From the IMG/VR virus record IMGVR_UViG_3300033146_001808, positions 1 through 54,617 of that record: a stretch of DNA of 54,617 nt; one strand, written 5' to 3'. The notes under the pieces are model-generated. The model did not search any database and had not been told where the DNA came from. It saw nothing but the letters and a program-made list of their open reading frames with translations. This document shows positions 48,551-54,617 of the stretch, piece after piece. Positions within the stretch are counted from its first letter, which is position 1. Each line of letters starts with the position of its first letter. The translations under genes and the position numbers were made by a program. The stretch is from a virus.

Positions 48551-51500
48551 ATGAAATGTCCTAGTAGTAAACAATTTAATAAATCAAGAGAAGTGTTAGG
48601 AACTATACAGTCTTTTAATGCTTTTAAGCTTAATGGAGAGCAGGATTTACATTTAGCTCCTAATGGTAATCAATCTGAATTATTTAGTGAATTAGTCAAT
48701 CAAGGTGGTGAAGAAAATGCTTTGAGAATAAAGGCTAAATTATTAACTATTAAAGATAAATTAGAATTAGATAGTAATGATGAAGTTTTATTAAGACACG
48801 TTGTATCATCTGATTTTAATGATTCTAATGTAGTCCAGTTACATATTGATAAGACAAGGCAAAGTGATCCTGTCGTAGTTAAGAGAGGTGTTAATACAGA
48901 AGAATTTGCTGGAGTAGAAGTAAGTGATATTATTCCTATTTACAATAATGGTCTTTTTGATAGAAGAAAGCAAAAAGTAGTAAAGACTACTCCTGTTTTT
49001 GAAACTGAATTTGGAGATATTAATGTTGATGATAGTAATCATATTAAGAATACTAAACAGAGTAAACGTAATTCTTCTAATTTATTTAATGGAGACACTA
49101 ATCCGAAGTTAAAATCATTATTTGAAACTAATCAGAATAAAAAATTAGCGGGTTTATTAATTAGGTCAATAAAATATTCTTTTGGTAATGCTGTTAAAAT
49201 TGTTGAGGAAACTAATTCTTCAACTAAAAATGCTTTTGGAGAAGTAAAGAATGGTTGGGTAGATACAAGTGGTAATATTCATTTAAACATGGAAAGCATA
49301 ACTCCTGAGACAGTTTTACATGAATTAGGTCACATATTAGAGCCACTAATTAAAAAGGCTAATAAGGAAGGCTATGAGCTTGTGATGGCAGATATAAATA
49401 AGGGTATTGAATCGGGTACTGGATTATATCATGAAATATATAGAAGAGTTAATCTTAATGATAAATTAAGTAAGGATCAGAAGTTATCAGAAGTATTTGC
49501 TGAGTCATTAGCTATTGATACTTTAAATAAGATGCAAGAGAAAGTTTCTGATTTAGGTATGGTAAATGAAAGTCCTGAAACTATATTTGAAGCAATAAAA
49601 AGGAAATGGAATAATATTAGAGAATCTGTAGAAGGAATGTTTGGCAGTATTTTCGGAGATAAGAAAATAAAGACCGTAGGAGATATAGGTTCTTTTTTAG
49701 CTGTATCAATGAAAGGAGATACAGTTTTCAAATTCACCCAAGAGGAAAGACTTTATATGGATGAATTCTTTAATGAGAGAGGTAATCAATTTAGAGATGA
49801 ATCTAATGGAACTAATTCTCAGGTTGTAATTGGTGGTAATAAGGATTTGATGGATTTTCTTAATGATAGAACTAATATTAAAGATGTTCGATTAGCTGTA
49901 GCAGAAAGTATGGCTAATAAAGCTATTATTGGTAATATAAAGAATAATGATGATAAATTAATTATTGATCATGCAGGAGAAACTTATTTCTTTGAATATC
50001 ATGATAAAAAAGATTTTGATAGAGTTGTATCAGAAATAAAAGATAAAATTGTAGATCCAATGTATGATCTTAAAGAAGCTATGTTTGATAATATAGTTAC
50101 TGGATTTAGTAAAGATTTAGTTGGTAAGCAGAATGATATTTATAAAACTATTGCTGGAGAACATACTACTGCTGAATCAGTAGATAGATTTTTAAATTTC
50201 ACAGGACTTAATCGTAAAGCTGATGCTGTATTAAGATATTCTCAATTAAAAGATCATAAGAACCCTAAGCTCGCTGCATTATATGACGAGAGTATGGCCG
50301 CTAATGATGATTATTTAATGATTATTCATAATGATGGCACTGATAGTAAATTAAAAGTAGGAATTATAAGTGGCAGTGTTAATTCATTAGTAGAAGGAAG
50401 TAATTTAGAAACTGATTCTAATAATATTTTCGCTAATTTAATGACAGATAAAGATTATTATTCTGCTACACCTCTTGGTGCTCATAATAAAATGACAATG
50501 AATAATATTGCTGTTGATAGAAGTAATTTAGGTATAGGGTTATTGATGCTTCATATTAATAACAAGACTAATGGTGATGTTACTTTTGGTAAGACTGGAA
50601 CAATCCACGTTACAGCACAAAAGACTACCGCTAAGATGATTTCTAATGTAGAGGGAATAAGAAGCAATGTGGCTATATTAAGAGGCATACCGGGCTTCTC
50701 TGAAACTTTAAAGCCAAGTGGATTAAAATCCTTATTGGATAATGATGATACATTTAAGAAGAAAATTGATACATCTGTATTTACAGAAGTTAAATCTTAT
50801 TTAGATACTATTGCTTCTGAAGATGAAAGTGATTCAATATTTGCGTACCAGGCTAAAAAATTACTTGAAGAATTAGAGAAAGACACTATTGCTGCAAGAA
50901 TTAAAGTATTAGATGTGATGTCTTCAATGCTTATTAATAAATACAGTAATAAGGCTAAATCTAATGCTTTATTCCAATTAGTAGCTAAGGCATCAAGAGA
51001 GCTTAAGGCTGGTAAAATAGGTACTATAAATGATTTAAATGACATTAGTGCTTTGGCTGTGAAAGTTCAATCTGCATTACATGCTAATCATGATTATATT
51101 CAAGATGTAGTTAATGTTAATCAAAAAGCTTCAATGAAAATCAACAAACATCTTATTGATGATATTCATGACTTAGCAGGAACAACAAAACATAGAGGAT
51201 TAATGAGAGATGTTCTTGATCAAGTGATGAAGGACAAACCTTTCTTAAAAAGTAAAGGATTCATTGTTGATATAGGTTCTCAAATTTATGAGCATTTTTA
51301 TAAAACTAAAAAAGTAAAAGTTGTTGATAAAAATGGGGAGTTTACTGGAGCTGAAACTATTGTTAAATTATCGGAATTACATTTTACTTTAGATGATGCT
51401 GATACAAAAGCTTTATATGATAAAGGGAAAATTACTGATGCTGATTTGAAAGCTACCAATAAAATGCTTGATATCATGAAAGAGCGTTGGATAGATTTAT

Positions 51501-53356
51501 TACATCATGAAGGATTACAAAAACAATTAGTTCGTGGACTTGCAGATGAGGAATATAGAAGAGAGGATGCAGAGATAGAATATAATGGCTTATTTCCTGA
51601 TAAGGGAATGATTCCTATTATAGAGAAATCTACAAGTGAATTATTAGTTGATAAAAAAGTTAAGAAAGCTGCTAAAAAAGGTTTAAGACAAAGTTCTCTT
51701 AGTGAGAATTTATTTGAAGATAGCGTTAGGCTTGATGATGGTACTATTGACCAAATGGGAACAGTAAGTAATTCATTTAGTATGCAGAAGAGAGCTGATC
51801 ATAGATTGGCATTAGGTGGTTTAAAAATGCTTAATGGAGAAATGGTTTCTTTTAATCCAGATTTAAATACAGAGATGTCAACTGATGCTTGGAAGACTTT
51901 CACTTATTTTGATATGGCTATATTAAGAAAAATAGAACATGAAAGAAATGTTATTCCTGTAGCTCGTGGAGCAATAGCTTTAATGACACAATTACATGAT
52001 GAGGGTAAATCTCAAACTAATAGTATTGCATTTGTTAAAGAATATATTAATCGTAATACTTATCGTCAGAATGAGGATGATAAAAATGATATTGATATAG
52101 GAGTTACACCTGTAGATGTTCCTGGTTTAACTAGAACATTAAAGAGTATGATGAACTTGGCTGTATTACCTTTTAAATTAAGTATAGGTATTATGTCAAG
52201 TGCTTTTAATATGAAGAATGTAGCTTTAGAATCATTAGCTGCTACAATAGCTAAATCTGATAGTACTGTTCCTAGAGCAGAGTATTTTATGAAAGCTTTT
52301 AAAGAGTCATTTGCTAATGCTAAAAAGCTTCAACAAGTAGCATTAACACATCAAGTATTTGGTAGAAGTGAATCTGAAATACTTACCAATCCATTTGTTA
52401 ATGTAACAGATTTTTCAGCTTTTAATCAGTTATTCACTAATATTTTTAATTGGGGAACTGATACATGGGCTAGAAGTGTAACCATGGCAGCTATAATGGA
52501 ACAAGATGGAAGTTATGATGCTTATGGTTATGATAAGAAGACAGGTGAAGTAACTTATGATGAGACTAAAGATAAAAGATTTTATGAGAATGGTAAGAGG
52601 AAGGAAGATGCTCAAAGTAAAGCTTTATATGAAGGAGTAATGCTTGATGTAATGGAATTATTGGATCTTGATAAAAGGCCTGATAAATTACCTTTAGGTT
52701 ATGGTCTTGAAGATTCTGTAGCGATGAAAAACATGGCTGATACAAGAGTTGTAGGAGCATTTAGTGATGATGTTGCAGCGATGGGTAGTAATACTTGGGT
52801 AGGTAACTTATTTACTTCATTTAGACAATATGCTTCTGTAAGGCTATTTAACTTTGGAGTATTTGGCAATAGAAGAAAGACTACTGTAGGAGGAAGAATA
52901 GTTGCTGTAGAGAATCCAGATAAACCAGGAGAGTATATTTCAACTAAAGAAACTAAAGAGATGGCAGGAGCATTACAATCTTGGTCAGAAGCTTATAAAA
53001 TTTTAAAAGATAGTGATATTGATAGTCAAGATAAATGGGATGCTCTTGGTGATACTGATAAACATAATTTAGTTAAAGCTGCATTATCAATTATAATGTT
53101 TATGCTTGTTGCTGGTTTTGTTATGGCTGGAGATGATGATGATGAGAAATATGATAAAACAACTATGGGTTATTGGGCTACTAAAATGTTATCAGATTTA
53201 ACAATAATGAGTTTAATAATGGATGTGAATGAAACGCCATTCCCTCCAATAGATTTTATTATCAGGTCAATGGAAAGAGGTAGATTTGATAAATTGCTTC
53301 CTTATTCAGGTTCTCTTACAGAAGTTAATCAGGTTATTAATAGTGATGATGAATAA
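48551..53356 (+). CDS. Large virion protein with zincin domain and hydrophobic C-terminus
   Basis: A 1,601-residue protein. The N-terminus repeats the module DLHLAPNGNQSELFSELV seen in the 191-aa protein. An HExxH zincin follows: H257-E-L-G-H261 with a downstream glutamate in SEVFAESLA (E314 or E318), then a helical tail (SVEGMFGSIFGDKK). Most of the rest is long helices and coiled coil. Near ~1,200 lies an apolar region (VLPFKLSIGIMSSAFNMKNV), and the end has a single strong transmembrane-like segment at ~1510-1530 (SIIMFMLVAGFVMAGDDDDE). Probably a cargo or polyvalent protein ejected with the polymerase. The zincin may process virion proteins or a host target. It follows the muralytic gene by 9 bases. 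Confidence 0.65.
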   Translation: MKCPSSKQFNKSREVLGTIQSFNAFKLNGEQDLHLAPNGNQSELFSELVNQGGEENALRIKAKLLTIKDKLELDSNDEVLLRHVVSSDFNDSNVVQLHIDKTRQSDPVVVKRGVNTEEFAGVEVSDIIPIYNNGLFDRRKQKVVKTTPVFETEFGDINVDDSNHIKNTKQSKRNSSNLFNGDTNPKLKSLFETNQNKKLAGLLIRSIKYSFGNAVKIVEETNSSTKNAFGEVKNGWVDTSGNIHLNMESITPETVLHELGHILEPLIKKANKEGYELVMADINKGIESGTGLYHEIYRRVNLNDKLSKDQKLSEVFAESLAIDTLNKMQEKVSDLGMVNESPETIFEAIKRKWNNIRESVEGMFGSIFGDKKIKTVGDIGSFLAVSMKGDTVFKFTQEERLYMDEFFNERGNQFRDESNGTNSQVVIGGNKDLMDFLNDRTNIKDVRLAVAESMANKAIIGNIKNNDDKLIIDHAGETYFFEYHDKKDFDRVVSEIKDKIVDPMYDLKEAMFDNIVTGFSKDLVGKQNDIYKTIAGEHTTAESVDRFLNFTGLNRKADAVLRYSQLKDHKNPKLAALYDESMAANDDYLMIIHNDGTDSKLKVGIISGSVNSLVEGSNLETDSNNIFANLMTDKDYYSATPLGAHNKMTMNNIAVDRSNLGIGLLMLHINNKTNGDVTFGKTGTIHVTAQKTTAKMISNVEGIRSNVAILRGIPGFSETLKPSGLKSLLDNDDTFKKKIDTSVFTEVKSYLDTIASEDESDSIFAYQAKKLLEELEKDTIAARIKVLDVMSSMLINKYSNKAKSNALFQLVAKASRELKAGKIGTINDLNDISALAVKVQSALHANHDYIQDVVNVNQKASMKINKHLIDDIHDLAGTTKHRGLMRDVLDQVMKDKPFLKSKGFIVDIGSQIYEHFYKTKKVKVVDKNGEFTGAETIVKLSELHFTLDDADTKALYDKGKITDADLKATNKMLDIMKERWIDLLHHEGLQKQLVRGLADEEYRREDAEIEYNGLFPDKGMIPIIEKSTSELLVDKKVKKAAKKGLRQSSLSENLFEDSVRLDDGTIDQMGTVSNSFSMQKRADHRLALGGLKMLNGEMVSFNPDLNTEMSTDAWKTFTYFDMAILRKIEHERNVIPVARGAIALMTQLHDEGKSQTNSIAFVKEYINRNTYRQNEDDKNDIDIGVTPVDVPGLTRTLKSMMNLAVLPFKLSIGIMSSAFNMKNVALESLAATIAKSDSTVPRAEYFMKAFKESFANAKKLQQVALTHQVFGRSESEILTNPFVNVTDFSAFNQLFTNIFNWGTDTWARSVTMAAIMEQDGSYDAYGYDKKTGEVTYDETKDKRFYENGKRKEDAQSKALYEGVMLDVMELLDLDKRPDKLPLGYGLEDSVAMKNMADTRVVGAFSDDVAAMGSNTWVGNLFTSFRQYASVRLFNFGVFGNRRKTTVGGRIVAVENPDKPGEYISTKETKEMAGALQSWSEAYKILKDSDIDSQDKWDALGDTDKHNLVKAALSIIMFMLVAGFVMAGDDDDEKYDKTTMGYWATKMLSDLTIMSLIMDVNETPFPPIDFIIRSMERGRFDKLLPYSGSLTEVNQVINSDDE

Positions 53357-53377
53357 TAATTTAAAAAACAGAATATT

Positions 53378-53974
53378 ATGAGTATATGTACAGAAGTTTA
53401 TGTTGAGCATTTCGTTAAAATCGATTGCCACGAGTATTCAATAAGATACTCCGGAACAGGAAAAGTTGCTGTTAGATTATATGACAGTAGAGGTGAAATG
53501 ATTAACGAAATGTTATACGATTCAAGTATTTCAGATGTAACTAATAGAATAAAAACTAATAAAGATGGTGTTTATAGTATTAAAATTTATGCAGAAGTAA
53601 ATGGGGCGATTGATTATAATGTAGTAATTGCTGAATTTCCTATTTATGATATTTGTGAAGCTAATGCTTGCTATTTAAAATTAGTAAATAGTCTTCAATG
53701 TTGTGATGTTGCTGATTGTGATGATGCGGGTAAGAAGAAAGCTGCTGATGTTAGAGAAGCTTTAAATCGCATCGGAGGATTGATGTATTTTATCAATATG
53801 TATATTCGTATTGAAACAGATAAGTATTTGGGATTAACTAATATTGATGCTACAAGAGCTGATTATGTTGCTCAGGTAGATAGCCTATTTGAGAAGATGG
53901 CTATTACACTTGAAAGGTGTAGTACTTGTTTTGATGATTCTAAGAGTGATAGTGAATGTAAATCTTGTAACTAA
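53378..53974 (+). CDS. Cys-rich two-domain protein, function unknown
   Basis: A 198-residue protein. The N-terminal ~95 residues are beta-rich (YSIRYSGTGKVAVRLYD, GVYSIKIYAEVNG), like a small beta-sandwich. The C-terminal half has clustered Cys (CEANACYLKL, QCCDVADCDD, RCSTCFDD, CKSC) around helices, which could bind zinc or form disulfides. No matching family is recognised. The short intergenic leader (53357-53377) is AT-rich. Together with the next Cys-containing gene it closes the + strand block. The codon make-up resembles its neighbours. Confidence 0.6.
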   Translation: MSICTEVYVEHFVKIDCHEYSIRYSGTGKVAVRLYDSRGEMINEMLYDSSISDVTNRIKTNKDGVYSIKIYAEVNGAIDYNVVIAEFPIYDICEANACYLKLVNSLQCCDVADCDDAGKKKAADVREALNRIGGLMYFINMYIRIETDKYLGLTNIDATRADYVAQVDSLFEKMAITLERCSTCFDDSKSDSECKSCN

Positions 53975-53980
53975 TGTATT

Positions 53981-54292
53981 ATGATATATTATAAAACTTG
54001 TGAGTGTAGAGAGCTTTATTATGCGTTTTTTGATAAAATAAAAGCTATATTGAAAAGTATTCAAAGGAATGTTTTTGTAAAGGAAATATATGGAGATAAT
54101 ACTGTATCATGTGACTATGATAAAATCAATGATTTAATGTATTTGAAAAAGAAAACAGATATCATTGAAAGGATTGAGAGTAATCAAAAAGTATGTGATG
54201 ATAACGGATTTGATTGTAAAATTGAATTACCAGATAAATGTGAAGATAATACTATAAAGTATTTCTTTAAAAGAATGAAATTATCGTTGTAA
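53981..54292 (+). CDS. Small Cys-containing protein, last gene of the late block
   Basis: A 103-residue helical protein with five Cys (KTCECREL, VSCDYD, KVCDDNGFDCKI, DKCED). It starts 6 bases after the previous stop and ends 4 bases before a strong bidirectional terminator. Its Cys pattern suggests it partners the preceding Cys-rich protein, as both could share a metal or disulfide network. No known domain is recognised, and there is no membrane segment or signal peptide. Confidence 0.55.
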   Translation: MIYYKTCECRELYYAFFDKIKAILKSIQRNVFVKEIYGDNTVSCDYDKINDLMYLKKKTDIIERIESNQKVCDDNGFDCKIELPDKCEDNTIKYFFKRMKLSL

Positions 54293-54296
54293 AAAT

Positions 54297-54328
54297 AAAG
54301 CCTCTCTAAATTAATAGAGGGGCTTTTT
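54297..54328. terminator. Bidirectional intrinsic terminator between convergent genes
   Basis: A GC-containing stem (GCCTCTCTA pairing with TAGAGGGGC, one G-T wobble, extended by three A-T pairs) encloses a 6-base loop at 54309-54314 and is followed by a T-run. The A-rich left flank gives a weaker T-run on the minus strand, so it can end both the + strand late operon and the facing minus-strand gene, whose stop is only 2 bases away. Confidence 0.9.
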
Positions 54329-54329
54329 G

Positions 54330-54599
54330 TTATTTATAATTTAATGTTTCTATATGTTTAATTGCTCTATGTCTTAATGTACTCATACTATAAGCTACAC
54401 CATGATAATATATTCTATCTCGTTTTTTTACTAACTGCTTGAAAGGTACGGTTTTTTTATTAGGACAATGCTTCAATACAAAGAAATTCCCATACTTATC
54501 AGCTCTTAGAAATTCTAAGCCGTCAAACTTAAAACTGAACCTTATTAAGTATTTTGGTTCATTTCTCCATGCTGTCGGATTGTCAATAATATCAATCAT
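54330..54599 (-). CDS. Small convergent protein, first gene of the opposite arm
   Basis: An 89-residue basic protein on the minus strand, ATG at 54597-54599. The middle reads like a small beta-rich domain (RFSFKFDGLEFLRADKYGNF, HGVAYSMSTLRHRAI) with several Lys, Arg and His, reminiscent of small nucleic-acid-binding or HNH-associated modules, but no catalytic motif is present. It is the only minus-strand gene here and faces the late block across a shared terminator. In crAss-like genomes the replication/early arm is transcribed opposite to the structural arm, so this may be its last gene. Family not recognised. Confidence 0.6.
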   Translation of the reverse strand: MIDIIDNPTAWRNEPKYLIRFSFKFDGLEFLRADKYGNFFVLKHCPNKKTVPFKQLVKKRDRIYYHGVAYSMSTLRHRAIKHIETLNYK

Positions 54600-54617
54600 T
54601 TGTATAAGTTAGTTGCG

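Noticed and set aside
1-54617. Recoding of TAG or TGA, as seen in some crAss-like phages
   Set aside because: Genes end at TAG (1422-1424) and TGA (18613-18615, 19091-19093) at positions consistent with their neighbours, and no long frame requires read-through, so the standard code suffices in this block.
1-54617. tRNA genes, CRISPR arrays, insertion sequences or a diversity-generating retroelement
   Set aside because: Genes are packed with gaps no longer than about 130 bases; no repeat-spacer array, transposase, integrase or reverse transcriptase motif was seen, and fibre repeats lack a template-repeat pair.

Overview
This window looks like the late, virion-building half of a crAss-like (order Crassvirales) podovirus of a Bacteroidetes host. 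Four things point there. The DNA is strongly AT-rich. Genes are packed stop-to-start (seven TAATG junctions) with AT-rich leaders and essentially no Shine-Dalgarno sequences. The gene order is TerL, portal, scaffold-like protein, major capsid protein, ring/connector genes, a ~1,480-residue tail protein, cargo genes, then a giant RNA-polymerase-bearing protein. Finally, the giant protein carries the DxDxD motif of crAss-like virion RNA polymerases. All genes but the last are on the + strand. The standard genetic code appears to be used, with TAA, TAG and TGA all serving as stops. No tRNA, CRISPR, IS or integrase was seen, and no gene-free stretch exceeds about 130 bases.

Layout. 1-1603: a truncated gene, a small ORF, a membrane-anchored protein, then a lysis pair (M15 peptidase endolysin and a 58-aa holin-like protein). 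1612-6210: two receptor-binding/tail-fibre candidates, the second with collagen-like linkers and three tandem ~55-residue repeats, plus a membrane-anchored coiled-coil protein. 6210-17401: packaging and head genes (TerS candidate, TerL, portal, scaffold-like, MCP, head-tail genes). A Bacteroidetes-type -7 box lies upstream of the scaffold gene and an intrinsic terminator follows the 412-aa gene, suggesting a separately boosted capsid transcript. 17459-24143: ring/tail genes ending in the large tail protein. 24143-28684: three probable ejected cargo genes. 28697-45922: one uninterrupted 5,741-codon gene, 32% of the window. 45940-53356: a short protein, a muralytic virion protein and a 1,601-aa metallopeptidase-containing protein, the first and last sharing an N-terminal module. 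53378-54292: two small Cys-rich proteins. A bidirectional terminator then separates this block from a convergent minus-strand gene, probably the edge of the opposite arm of the genome.

The most remarkable object is the 5,741-residue protein. In order it holds glycine-rich hydrophobic segments, an SF1 helicase, a RecB-like PD-(D/E)XK nuclease, an HExxH zincin flanked by basic low-complexity linkers, and an RNA polymerase core with a GGDFDIDQ catalytic loop. I infer an ejected enzyme package that enters the host with the DNA, degrades or unwinds DNA, may process itself or its partners, and transcribes the first phage genes. The zincin could mature it into separate enzymes. Everything here rests on reading the sequence and on recalled family knowledge; no searches were run.
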